Source of the DNA: Amyelois transitella
Lineage: Eukaryota > Arthropoda > Insecta > Lepidoptera > Pyralidae
Reading direction: 5' to 3'
DNA length: 64,000 nt
Assembly (NCBI RefSeq): GCF_032362555.1
Contig: NC_083516.1
Location: forward strand, 4,675,001-4,739,000
Shown here: piece after piece, positions 23,206 through 35,476 of the stretch
Layout: the number at the start of each line of letters is the position of its first letter
How positions within the stretch are numbered: position 1 is the stretch's first letter
Program-made: the position numbers and the translations under genes
The notes under the pieces: model-generated
Seen by the model: the letters and a program-made list of their open reading frames with translations, nothing else
Told to the model about the DNA's origin: nothing
Database searches by the model: none

Positions 23206-26200
23206 TTAATGTCTCTCATTTTTCCAACCACCACGGTCATTAAAGTTTTTTCTATCCCGGTGACCCCTACCAGAACCTCCGCGATTCCATCTGTCATTTC
23301 CTCGACCACGATGCCCTCCTCTATTAGGGAACCTTTGGAAATTTTGTTCGTTATCCATAAAATTAAACTCATTACCCGGACCTGGTCCATTGAACCCCAT
23401 ATTACCAAAACTATTAGGTCCACCAAAGTTATTGTTAAAATTGTGAGGAATATTTGGAGCTATACCTAACAGACCAGGCGTGGGTCCAGCACGCGGATCG
23501 GGCAATGATTGATTAAAGTTATGCATTGGACCAACATTCATATTGTTCATATTTCCCATACCCATACCCCCAATACCCATGATATTTGTACTGTTGCCAT
23601 CAATATTGCCGGGCAGCATTGACATACCAAAAGGACCTTGAGTTTGATTGAAATTAATTGGTGTTTTAAGTAAGGCTTCCTTTGGTTTTGGTATATAAGA
23701 AAATTCACCATTTTCTCCTAAAGATACTCCCAGGTTTGTAAATATACTACATAAGACTGTGTTGCTTTGTAAGAATGTAAGATCTAATTTTTTACCGGTA
23801 GCCTTTTCTTGTTGATGTTGTTTCAAGATTTGTGTAACAGGTGCCAGATGTTGATTAACGAATATTTTTTGTGTAGAACTTAAATCTTTATACCAGTTAG
23901 AATTTTGTAAAATGTTCTGTAATTCCAAAACGGTTGATTTTTGATCTGAATTTGAGATGTCTGTTACATCTTTTGGTTTTCTTCGTGGGTCAACTCGTGG
24001 TGCTGCGGGGGTGGCAGGTTTACTTGCCTTTTCATTATCACTACTTGAATCTTCTACTGATAACCGGAATACTTTTCTCAGTCTTGGGTCTACTAATGCT
24101 TGAGATTTTGCCGTGCTATCTCTGATATCGGTGTAATCAGGTCGGGGAATATCAATCGATATTAATTTATACGGTATAGGAGGGTGACTATTTATTGACC
24201 CGTTTATTTCTGTCGCAGGTGTATAATTATTTATTGGTTTAAATGGTAGACTTATACGAAAATCAATATCACCACTGGTACTTTGCCGAAGATCCGTATC
24301 TCCAAAAGTAGGTAATTTATAATCAGACTGACGTAAATCTACATCCGTTCTCCTCCGGCCGTCAGTTGGTTCGCCGTCTACACATTCATATATAGAAATT
24401 CGCGTAGATTTCTTATTTAAACTCTTAGTTGTATCACTATTTTTATCTGGAGACTTCCTTGATCTAGGATCTCGTGATTTTGGTGAACCGATTTGATCTA
24501 TGATGGTATCTGTTTTGGATTCCTGCAAGTTATTTTTCATTGTATTTAATAATTTCGTTACTTCTTCACTTATATCTATTTTTGAAAGATCTCCAATTTT
24601 ACTTAAAACGGACGAAGGTTCTATAACATGTGGAGCAGGAATTTGAGGTGATAATGACTTTGGTTTTGGTGAAGAAACAGGAGACGTTTTTTTATTTCCT
24701 TTTTCCTCATCGCTAGAATACCACTTTTCATCAATTAATAAATTATCTTCGTCATCTGTAGTTGAACGACGATGTCTCTTTTCTGGGTTTTTAAATATAG
24801 GCTCGGGTTGAAGAAAACGTATATCAGTGTCAAATTCTTTTTTACATGTAATATTTTCAAAACTTTTATTATTGGTTGGAAATCGGATATCTGTATCAAG
24901 TCCTTTTTTAGTAGCAATATCGTCAAAATCATTTTTAACTGTAGAAAATCTGATATCAGTGTCAAATTCTTTTTTTGTGCTAATACTTTCCAATTCTTTT
25001 TTAATACTAGACTGTAATTTTAATAGATTATCGTCTGTAAATGGAAGCACCCTATGATCAACATCCTTTGTTTCTAGTGACATAATAGGATTTTCATTTT
25101 CAAAATCATTTGACACATCAATATTTTCTTTGTCTTTCAACGCAAACTTTAATGCATCCTTTGTGTATTGATCAATATCAATCATATCTTTATTAACCAG
25201 TGGCTCTTTTTTCATTACTGCATTGCTAGTAGTACTATTCTCTGGCTGCGATAGCGCAAGCGCCGGTTGGAAACGCATATCAATATCCTGTCCAGGAAAA
25301 TCTGAATTGACTGTTGTGTTAGTTGAAATCGGAACTACAGGCGGCACTCGCAAATCCAAATCTTTATTAATAGATGTATTATTTGAAAACTGTTGTTGTG
25401 TTTGTTGTTCATTATTTGCATTTATTAAACCTAATTTTTGTATATTCATAGTATTTAATTGTATTTCAGTAATCTGTTTCAACGAAATTCCAATACTATT
25501 CAACTGCAACACAGTTAGCTGTCCTAATTGATCTAAATTATCAATACCCATTTTTGTGAGATCGGAAATTTGCCTTGGTGTCAAAACGCCTGTTAAATTT
25601 CTTATATTCAAAACATTTGTGGGTCCAGTACTGTTGTTTAGGGACATATTCACGTTTTGGTTAGAATTCTCATGTTGCCATCTGGATTGACGTATTTTAG
25701 GAGATACTTTTTGTTGTTTTTCGTTACTGAACTGATTGGATTGCATATTATCCAACATGTTTTGCGGATTTGGTATATTCAAATCAAATAGAGAAGGGAT
25801 AACTTTATCATCGTTATCAGAATTCTCTGAAAATTGCTGCATTAATTTTAACTGAGTTGCTTTAATCATCTGTAAAGCTCCTTCTCGATGTAACCTGGGA
25901 AAGTCACCTAATATTTCCTTAGGCGCTGATTCTATATGTTTTAGCAGGATATTTCTAAGATTTTCAGTTAATGGCCTGCCGTGTGCAAATTTACAATCGT
26001 CTTTAAAAATACAAGGAAGACCAGTATGGTAATATTTACAAGGAAAATCTGCATGCATATAAAGACATTTATCACGTTTTGCACAACAATCCATTAAATA
26101 AAATTTGCATAATTCCATTTTTCTAGGCGGTGGATTATCGTGAGAATAAATACAATCATCGCCCTTATGACATTTTCCTTGCATATAATATGAACAAACT

Positions 26201-26865
26201 CCATCTCCGTCTTGCATTTGATTTTGCGCTCTTCTCCTATCATTTTTGTGGTTTTTATTCCGTTCTCTTTGAGGAGGCCTTTTTCTCTGAGGTCGCTGTT
26301 GCTGTTGTCCTCGAGAATCGTGGCTACTTTCTGAAGCATATGAATCTCTGTCATCATCATCATATGAATCTAACTGTTTTTGGACAGGTGACGCACCTCT
26401 CACACACATCATTTCATCCTCGTCCATTTCATCAGAATAATCTTGCTTTTTACGTTTTTTGACCAAACCGTCTTTATTATCATACTTTTTTCTCTTTTTA
26501 TGCTTCCTACGTTCTTCGACGTCATCTTCAGGAGGACTATCTACATCATGATTTTTATTCATTGCTTTTCTTATCGCTTTTTCAATGTTACCAGCAAAAT
26601 CTTCTTCAAGATTCGGACTATACTTATTCTTTTTCTTATTTTTATCTTTAAGTTTTTGTTCGCCTTTTGACTTACTTTTCTTTTTCTTACCTGATTTAGA
26701 ATAGTAAAAATCTTGTGTATCCAAATTTTCTTGACTAGTTTTGTCCTGCAGGCTTTGTACAATTTCCTCTTGTTTTTCTTCACATTGAGCACCTGCCGGA
26801 TCTTCTCCGTCACTTTCAATCTCACCATCTTCCAAATCTTCCATATTTTTTTCTGTATCCGCCAT
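23206..26865 (-). CDS. ZC3H4: Triple CCCH zinc-finger protein, ZC3H4/su(s) type
   Basis: A nuclear RNA-binding factor of the ZC3H4/ZC3H6/suppressor-of-sable family. Known members, with WDR82, stop unproductive RNA polymerase II transcription (the Restrictor complex). The whole 1219-residue frame is one exon. Order: acidic start, Lys-rich region (60-140), three CCCH fingers at C224-H242 (C-x7-C-x5-C-x3-H), C253-H271 (x7, x5, x3) and C276-H295 (x8, x5, x3), then PLTENLR. The middle is long and low in complexity, with nine D-x-D-x-R motifs (502-870) and several DPR motifs. The C-terminus is Met/Gly/Asn-rich with an RGG-like end (1183-1213). The start MADTEKNMEDLEDGE sits 12 bases after a likely 3' splice site, so a 5' UTR intron is probable. 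The exact orthologue among ZC3H4, ZC3H6 and su(s) is not settled by eye. Confidence 0.9.
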   Translation of the reverse strand: MADTEKNMEDLEDGEIESDGEDPAGAQCEEKQEEIVQSLQDKTSQENLDTQDFYYSKSGKKKKSKSKGEQKLKDKNKKKNKYSPNLEEDFAGNIEKAIRKAMNKNHDVDSPPEDDVEERRKHKKRKKYDNKDGLVKKRKKQDYSDEMDEDEMMCVRGASPVQKQLDSYDDDDRDSYASESSHDSRGQQQQRPQRKRPPQRERNKNHKNDRRRAQNQMQDGDGVCSYYMQGKCHKGDDCIYSHDNPPPRKMELCKFYLMDCCAKRDKCLYMHADFPCKYYHTGLPCIFKDDCKFAHGRPLTENLRNILLKHIESAPKEILGDFPRLHREGALQMIKATQLKLMQQFSENSDNDDKVIPSLFDLNIPNPQNMLDNMQSNQFSNEKQQKVSPKIRQSRWQHENSNQNVNMSLNNSTGPTNVLNIRNLTGVLTPRQISDLTKMGIDNLDQLGQLTVLQLNSIGISLKQITEIQLNTMNIQKLGLINANNEQQTQQQFSNNTSINKDLDLRVPPVVPISTNTTVNSDFPGQDIDMRFQPALALSQPENSTTSNAVMKKEPLVNKDMIDIDQYTKDALKFALKDKENIDVSNDFENENPIMSLETKDVDHRVLPFTDDNLLKLQSSIKKELESISTKKEFDTDIRFSTVKNDFDDIATKKGLDTDIRFPTNNKSFENITCKKEFDTDIRFLQPEPIFKNPEKRHRRSTTDDEDNLLIDEKWYSSDEEKGNKKTSPVSSPKPKSLSPQIPAPHVIEPSSVLSKIGDLSKIDISEEVTKLLNTMKNNLQESKTDTIIDQIGSPKSRDPRSRKSPDKNSDTTKSLNKKSTRISIYECVDGEPTDGRRRTDVDLRQSDYKLPTFGDTDLRQSTSGDIDFRISLPFKPINNYTPATEINGSINSHPPIPYKLISIDIPRPDYTDIRDSTAKSQALVDPRLRKVFRLSVEDSSSDNEKASKPATPAAPRVDPRRKPKDVTDISNSDQKSTVLELQNILQNSNWYKDLSSTQKIFVNQHLAPVTQILKQHQQEKATGKKLDLTFLQSNTVLCSIFTNLGVSLGENGEFSYIPKPKEALLKTPINFNQTQGPFGMSMLPGNIDGNSTNIMGIGGMGMGNMNNMNVGPMHNFNQSLPDPRAGPTPGLLGIAPNIPHNFNNNFGGPNSFGNMGFNGPGPGNEFNFMDNEQNFQRFPNRGGHRGRGNDRWNRGGSGRGHRDRKNFNDRGGWKNERH

Positions 26866-27447
26866 TACGAATGTGTCACTGAAATTGAAAAATAATACAA
26901 ATTATACTATGTTTAATGCTAGGCTATCGTAAAGTGACTAAAATATTTTAAATGAATATACATTTCTCTTCCTGTTTGCGTGTTTTCAGTTGCAATCTCA
27001 AAGTGTGTTTGGGAGCCAGTGGCCACTTTACGACATACTTCTCTAACAGCTAGTCTAATCTAGTCAGAAACTCAGATACTCAATTTGACATACATACTAG
27101 TGCACCATAAAATTTTTAAGAGTACTTTATAAACAAGTAACATATGTTGTTTGTTTACGATAGATGATAGGAAATAACAGCATACAAAATTTAACAATAA
27201 CATATTTCGTTCTGTAAAATTAAGAAACTTAAGTTAGCATATGATATAGAACTCTCAAATGTCGAAATCAAGGTAGGTGGTATTAGTTACTGATTTTAGT
27301 ATAGGATAAGTTTATGCGGTGCACAACAGGTTTATGTGGTGCAATGTCAAATAAAATTTGTCAAGTGAACTTAGATACCGATGGAAACGTCACCTAAATA
27401 ATCGTTTGCTAATGACTCTTAATGCCGGGAGAAAGATTCGTTTATCA

Positions 27448-27465
27448 AATATTATCGATAATATT
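27448..27465. promoter_or_regulatory. 18-bp palindrome containing a DRE (TATCGATA)
   Basis: AATATTATC is followed immediately by its reverse complement GATAATATT. The centre is TATCGATA, the DREF-binding core promoter element of flies. It lies about 580 bases upstream of the ZC3H4-like start codon. Function in this species is inferred. Confidence 0.4.
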
Positions 27466-28865
27466 GTCAAAGAAATATAAACATTTATTCAAATTACAGC
27501 TTTATTTAGCTTACAAAGAGTAAAATCGGAACTGACACTATACCTCAAAACTGTAATTGCTATACATAAATTTTGATTAAAAAAATTGGTTGCATAACAC
27601 TCCACTCTTACATAAAATAAAAGCTACTTATTTGAACTAATTACGTGTTAGTAAAACCTAGGAATGTTTAAACCTCTTTCTCATGTTTTCATTACTTCCT
27701 TGGTCTTGTGGAAATTCAGGCTTTCAAGCTCACACTTGCATACTTGTCACTTCACGCTACAATTTATAGTTCTTATACACGTTATAAAATAAAATACCTA
27801 GATTGTTTACATTAGTAAATTAGTCATTTGCTACGTAATTGCATAGTAGGTATTATGTGGCAATCAAAATGTTTGACGTATATATTGTACTGATACCAGC
27901 TTTAAAACCTTGTTTGAATTCTCTCAATACACTAACAATATTATTTATAACTTCAAAGTACAAATAGAAGCTATGTTAATGCCAACCATTTAGATAAGAA
28001 AACAATTGGGAATGTAGGTACCTACAATACCTACTTGCGCTAATGACACATTATGTAGATATTTATATAAATTCTAATTCCATTTCTTATTGAAATCCTG
28101 TGCATAATAGTCATATGTATTCATATATATTTGGATGACATTAGTACAAATGGAATTCAATTAGTAAAATAGTTGAATTTTAAATTTAAATAAGTGGAAT
28201 TTTGACCAAACAGCCATACTTTATCTAGATATAACCCCACCAAATTAAAGAGACTCGTGTACCTATCTAAAAGAAAATGGCGGAATGGTTAGATTGTAGT
28301 TTAGGAAACCAACGCCTCTAAACTACAAAGAAAAATAAATCAAAATGGTAGGTATTGCAATAATGGTAAAAAAAAAATTGTTCTAAAAAGAAAGTACCTA
28401 CCTAACTATTATTATTCATGAAAGTACAGTTAAATCTTATTAAACGCAATTTTTTGCACACAAACAATTACGCACACATGCATTCCCACTATTTTTTATT
28501 GCATTGTCAATTTATAGAACAACAACGATTCGGGCCATAATCCATAAAATCATAAATAAAGTACAAACTACAACTGTTATGCCGTAGGAGCTATCCATTT
28601 AGCCTTAATACTATACCTAGTAAGTATTCGTTGAAACAATGAGCATTAGAAAAAGAAGTTCTCCAATATTCACAAAATTAAAGTATGGCGCAGTAAGAAA
28701 ATCAACATGAATGGCAGAAGTCAGTACAGTAACTGTTCATAGCCACTACTTTGAAAGTAAATTATGTAGATACAGTCAAGTAAGACAAGCAGTGGGTGGC
28801 CGCTCACATTTCACAATGTTTTGCTGTGCGCTGCGCTCTCGCCAAGCAAAATCGCCACGATTTAA

Positions 28866-28873
28866 TGACGTCA
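28866..28873. promoter_or_regulatory. Perfect CRE palindrome
   Basis: TGACGTCA, the full CREB/ATF site, in a locally GC-richer segment (about 28790-28930) between two divergent genes. Whether it belongs to either gene is unknown. Confidence 0.3.
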
Positions 28874-31204
28874 GCCTTCTAGAATGTCAAGATATCTGTG
28901 TCCTTTTTCCCTTATCGAGGTCATTTGGCGTGTGTATGTTACATTCACTCACACTAGCAAACCAAATATAGTCATTTTAATTTAGTAGGGTTGGTTACTA
29001 CCAAGGTATATACAGTAGTATAGACACAAAGTACCTATACAAAACGGTTACGGTTATATACGTACCCAATTTCTATGTACCTGTTTTATGGGCCTATTGC
29101 ATATGGATGGCCTATCAAACAATGAATCATAAAATTACAAATAGACGCGAATTTGCCAGTTCATCAACACCAACACCAAAAACCCCATAAATATGAATCA
29201 TATAAACATTATAATTTAAAAGATTCGTTGTAAATTATGTGTAACAAACATTGCAACTCAAAAAATTACAAGTTAAAATACAAAATGAAGATATAACATG
29301 CACAATAATTCATTAGAAACTTTAAATAATGACAACTTCGTTTATGGCAGCCTAGTAGTCATTTGCTATTACGGCCGCCATTTTGTTGCATTGCACGAAA
29401 ATGGTTTGTGAAATTACCCTTTCAAAGATTATGCAAAAAAGTAACTATTTACTTATGTAGTAGTGTTGCAGAATATGTAGCACATGAGTAAAATTCTAGT
29501 CTAGCTGATAATTGTAATCGATCAAACACTTTTCGTACCTATGAAGTGGACACGCAATGGCATGGCCTGTGGGCCTAACAAGTTATTATAATAGTAAGTG
29601 TTACCAATCTTACATTAATGAACGGTTCACTATGTGCGCCTACTAAACAGCATTATAAAAATGTTATATTCATAGCATTGCTGCATATAGACGTAACAGT
29701 TTAAGATGTGTACGCAATAATGATTTCGGACGACGACTGCAGCGGAACAAAGAGGTGGCCGGAAAACGATTAGTTCCATATTTCAACACCACTCTTGTTT
29801 AGCGCTTGTGTCGATAAGCGGAAACTCAGAATAGAAACTTTCAATGTTTTTTAACAGTTTACATATAAATACATGAGTTGGTGTAATTCCTCAATTAATT
29901 TAAATATTTTCGTAGGAGTCACTATTTTTAACAAAGCATCAACTTACTTAATAAATAGATAAATAATTCCTTTTGTTATTTTAGTATGTTGGTACCAAGT
30001 ACGGAAATAATGGGAGGGATGAATTGAAAGCAAAGACAAAATGATTAGTGTTGTCCACGACTGGCTTGTATTGGACCTGTACTTGTATATTTTTTTCTCA
30101 TTGCTACAATACCTAATACATTCTACTCACAGATTTAAAAACATTACTTGAATTCTATTAGCAAAAATCTAAACTGGTTAGATAGGTGCCAAGATCGGTA
30201 TACAATCCTTAAATGTATGTACTCAATTGTTCTTGATAATCTGCTACTTCTTTAGTACATATTTTACAGAGGTAAAGATTGTAACTTTATTTGTTTGTCT
30301 GTAAGGGCTTCGGAAGTACTGAAATTATTGTAAAAAATCTTTAAACGGAGGTACATTATCTGTTTTAAAGACTAAAAATGTATGAAGCACAGGCAAAGCC
30401 GTAGTAGGCCACTAATTCTTTAAAAAGTAACACACAACTTAAAATGTACGGCATTCTAAAGAAATGTTAAATTTTCTAATAAAAGTACAAAAAAGATATC
30501 TAATTGGGCTAGCCCTAAAGTAAGCTTTCTTTTATATTAAATTATACATTTATCATTCTTGGGATTGTTCTTTTCACATTATAACTCGTTTTTAATAAAA
30601 AGAAAAAGAGGTCATACGAAGTAATTTTTAATCTATTAATATTTTTGATTTGTTTATATTGCATCGATTATATTTCCATGGCATACTAAGATTTATGTAC
30701 CTACAAATATACAAAGAAATATAGGGGGAAGTGATTTGCATAACATCTTATTTTTTATATTATTTTACATAAAGGTACAATAATTTATTTAGAAGTTGGG
30801 TTTATGATACTTAGTGATATTATACTTAAAATGTATAAATTCATCAGTATGTACATCACGTTAAACAGAGAGCAAAGAAAGAAAACTGCCAACTGTCAAG
30901 TGTATCGACGTATAAAAGCGAATAGGTAGCTGTCAAGGTCAATAAAATGTCACAAAAATTAAATCAACAATCATCACATCAAGCAAGAAAGAAAATTAAC
31001 ATGTCATTGTCATGTACATATCTATTGGTTTTATCAATTTTCAGTAGTTTTGTGATTTAATATTTTTGGGTACTGTAGTGTTAATCAATTCCTTGTTGTG
31101 CCGTACGATGACTTTCAAGGAAAATTAATCACAGCTTACTGAAATTTAGTTTTTATTATGTAAAGAAGAATAACTATTCAGTCCTAAATAGAATTGTTTT
31201 CACC

Positions 31205-31984
31205 ATGTCTGAACCAAATAATCCATTTGCGGGCTTGATAGGAGTTCAAAACAACAGTTCTGAGGTTGCAAACACACCTTTAGATGTCAATTCAAAACAG
31301 TTACCAGAGGAAGCAATTATCTTAGTAAACACTATGGTGGAAAATGTTTTCCACCTCACTATCAACCCAAACGCTGTGGAAGAACGTTCGTCCGACAAAC
31401 AATTGGTCTATTTAGAGGAACTAGCTGAAGCTACAAAACCAAAAATGCACATTGATCTAGAAGCACTTGAACAAGCACTATTTGAAAGATTACTCTTAAC
31501 TGATGTAGAGTCTTATGTTATACCAAAAGTTACAAAGTCTTACAAAGAACATGTTATTCAGAAACAAGTTTTTCCTTACTTATTTTGTTCATTACAAAAT
31601 TTGCAAACTTATGAACAGAGCAACTCCATAATTATTAAAAATGCAATTCAAAAGATGAGGGAATTAATATTTAGAAATGCAGTAACAGCTCTAAAGCAGC
31701 CAGCACTTTTTGAGGACCAAGATTTTTCAATTCAACTAGTGGATCTTTTAAAACATGTAGATCCTCAAAGCCATACATTTTTGTTAGATATAGTGAAATC
31801 TTTTGTGGAGGATGGTTTGTAATTTATTTGTTAATTCTTGTTAAAATTTTATTGTTCATTATAAGCATCAGTCTACAGAATAATTTTGCTTCATATCTTG
31901 TTATAAATCAATTCAGTAGTAAACTACTAATAGGTACTACTACTTTTAAAAAAGTATTGCAACTATTTCCTCAATTATGTTGTA

Positions 31985-32023
<39 letters not shown>

Positions 32024-35000
32024 TATGAAATTATTTATTTTCAGAAGAGAGTGAGACTCTGCGGCAGTTGAAGGAGACAATGATACCAGTTTTACAAAGA
32101 ATTCATACAGATGTTAACAAATCCACATTGATCAATCTGCCTATTTATGTTTTGCCATCTATACATTTATTTGCTAGTATGTATATATTGATTTTGTTTT
32201 AACCAAAATATTTTGCTTTAGATGAACTGATGAAACTATATGTATCTAAGTAAATATTGATATATTTACCTATAGAAAAAAAATCACACCTTACAAAAAA
32301 TAATTAGCAAAATCTTCTAATGAAGAACAGCCTAGAGGCAACCTATCTAAAATCATGTTACCTCCATGAGGCACATTGTGACATCTTGTAAAAAGATTTC
32401 TTCTGTAAGAGATATGGGATATTTCTGCCTCCACTGTACTGCAATGACGAGAAGTCCAAAGGTGCTACTGTATCCACACTGTAGTTTATGATAAAACATG
32501 TAGCAAAATTTTTATTAAAGGTTGTATTATTAATACCAATAAAAGCTTATAATTATTCTATTTATGTTTTAACATTTTCCAGGTAATCCTTATTTGGCTT
32601 CCATCCTAATGGATGCTTGTGAACCAAAATTAGAGACAAAAGGTATCCACTACCAGGACTCTGTAATTGGTGCTCTACTCAGTCTTTCTGTACTGCCAAG
32701 AACTGCCACATCTCTTCATGAATTCTTTGACAATCCTATGGATCAGGTAGGCATTAATCTTTAATGAAAGTTTTGATTAACTTTTAAGATAATAATAATT
32801 CTCAGAAATTAGGAACAGTTAGGTTAGGTCTTACAAAATGCAACTTCTGAATTTCATTTTAACAAGGAAACTGAAAATAGCTTGGACAATTGATTTTAAT
32901 ACCAAATACCCTTCATGATATGCCAATTCTTTTATTTTTTTAACACCTGAAATCTGGAATTCCTTCTGAGTATCATATCATAAAATAATCTCATGACAGC
33001 CAGGGTATGATGAGAAACAAACTTTTATTTAATTGGCCTGTGTCTTAGAAGTTTATCATTAAAAGTATTTATTATAAAATTTAAGTAGTATATCGTAACA
33101 CAAGTTTCGGGTAATTTGTCCGTACATATTTATTAATATTCCAAAGTTGTAAGCATCAGGAAACAGAGAATGTTCCCCAATACTTACAACTTATAAGAGT
33201 TTGCATGCACCAACTGTAACTGGATGTTCGACCATGATTAATTGAATGCCAGATGAGAGTTGCTTCGTTTAAAAACCTGACTCACCCAATCCATAGTCAA
33301 AGGCATGCCCCAAGCTCATCTCTAAAGTGTTGAGGATGCAACTGGGACTAAACCCAGGAGAAAGAAGATTAACGAGGACAAAACTTAAACTAAAGAAAAC
33401 AAGTACAAGGGCACTACTTATTTCTAAAGTTTATTTCGAAATTGCACCTATTCTAAGGTGACAAGAAACCCAAACCATCTTAATTATTTTTTATGGTCTT
33501 CTACATATATATGTGGAATGTCTTTCTATTTTCAGGGTGCTACATCATTAATTGAGACATCAATTTGGAATGCGTCATCACACCTTTCCAACAACATGCA
33601 CAAAATATTTTTAACACTGCTCAAAGGTGGCCCACAATTAAAAAACAGATTGTTGACTTGGATAGGAAAATGTCTGAAAGCAAATGTCGCCAGGGGAAAA
33701 TTGTGGAATGTACAGGTACCTACATACATTTTTAAAAAATTCTTCATCCTTGCTAATTATGGATCAGACAGTGACACATGCATTTTAAATTTTAAAAACA
33801 AAGGAAATTTTTGCATTGCCTTTGTTTTTGTGTCTTTTTTGATGCTAAAGTATTTTTTTTAAGGTTTAAATTACAGTGTTTAGTACCTTTAATTTACAAG
33901 TTTTGATTATTTTCATTTTATATAGGCCGGGGAAGTTAGTGCTGCAACGCTGAATTGTGTGTCAGATGGCTTCATGTTAAACTTGGGTGCAGTACTGTTG
34001 CAACTTTGCCAGCCATTCTGTACTACAGCAGATGATCCGAAGTCACTCAAAATTGATCCTACATACCCTGCTGTTACTGTAAGTTTTAATACTATTCATA
34101 GTTCCTCTTAACATATAATTTGTGAATTGATAATGGTGTTTATAACTTTTAATTAAGCTTTTCGATTAGAGATCTTTTTTCATAAAATTTCTTACTAATT
34201 AATTTTAAGTCTTAATTCTCATAAATAATTGCGTATTTCCAAATTATAACTTATAGACCAGAAATAGTTTACATACATTGAAAGTATTAACTGATTACCA
34301 ACCTCCTAATTATTACTCCCTGCCCCACTAAGATACTGATGTTACTAAGATTCAATGCAACCAAATTGCAAAACTTGTACAGAATCTAATATTAAGCACT
34401 CTCTCTGAATAAACATCTAATCTTTTTTTACTTTTTACAGCCTGAAGAATGTCCATCAAAATCTGTTCACTTGGATTGCTTGCACAGTGAGACTTGCCTC
34501 CTGCCCGCTCGCGAGGATGATAATGGCCAACCAGTCAAGAGGCCTGTGGCAGAAACCTATAGTTTTGTCACAGAATGTTTTTTCATGACACAGAAGTGTA
34601 TTGATTTGGGTCAGTATATGGTCTTAATTTATTGTCATGAGCTATATAAACAGAATCAAAGAGTAACAAATATATAGATTTTAGTAAATTGATGTAGGAT
34701 CTTTATTGGTATTGGCTTGAAAAATGTTACCTTTACTTAACTTATTGTAGATACCTGATCTAACTACCGTTTATTATATATATATATATATATATTGTTT
34801 GTTTGTTTGTAAATTCTTTATTGTTCATAACAAATTATAAGTAATACATAAAAATACATTAAAAATAACGATGTACAAGGGCGGACTTATCCCTGTGAGG
34901 GATTTCTTCCAGTCAACCAATATTCAATGCAAAATCTAAATATAATTTCTGTTACTGAGTGTCTGGCTGAAATTACCGCGGAAACAATAATTTAACGGGA

Positions 35001-35442
35001 TTGTTCGATTTACTCGGGTGGCAGAGCGGGTCAGTCTAGTTCTAATAAACGTGTCATCAGGTATCCGGGTATGCGCTGAGAAGTTGTGGCGGACCGGCCA
35101 TGATCTGGGCCGCGCTCAGCGGGCGATGGCCGACGTGGCGGCCGGGGCACACCATCTGCTGGAACCCATGCGACAGAGGACCCATCATCTTATGACCAGG
35201 TCGGCTTGCGCTTACATACATAAATACACATAATCACGTCTTTATCCTTGACGGGGTAGACAGAGCCAGCAGTCTCGGAAACACTGGAAGGCCACGTTTT
35301 ACTGTATGGCTTATAGAATTATGATTCGAATCAATTGATTGATCATTATATAACTTATTCACCATTACAATATAATTTGAACTCTTTCCCCGTTTACTTT
35401 TGGAGAAAACATTTTTTTGTGGAATACAAAATTATTTCGTTT

Positions 35443-35476
<34 letters not shown>

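Larger units (their letters stand above)
26866..31204. other. Head-to-head intergenic region, ZC3H4-like and UBE4A
   Basis: No confident coding exon. A 3' splice site for a ZC3H4-like 5' UTR intron lies at about 26877 on the - strand, and a candidate donor lies near 27034. An 18-bp palindrome containing a DRE (TATCGATA) sits at 27448-27465, a perfect CRE TGACGTCA at 28866-28873, and a YY1/Pho-like GCCGCCATTTTG near 29374-29385. An 86-codon open frame at 28711-28971 has no recognisable family. An initiator-like TCAGTAG near 31040 is a candidate UBE4A start site. Confidence 0.4.

Noticed and set aside
23206-26865. A retrocopy (intronless) origin for the ZC3H4-like gene
   Set aside because: The single long exon suggests it, but there is a clear 3' splice site just upstream of the start codon and no poly(A) tract or target duplication at the ends. 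Long single exons also occur in native genes of this type.
28711-28971. 86-codon frame in the divergent region as a gene
   Set aside because: No family match and no flanking splice signals. The GC-rich segment is better explained as possible regulatory or 5' exon sequence.
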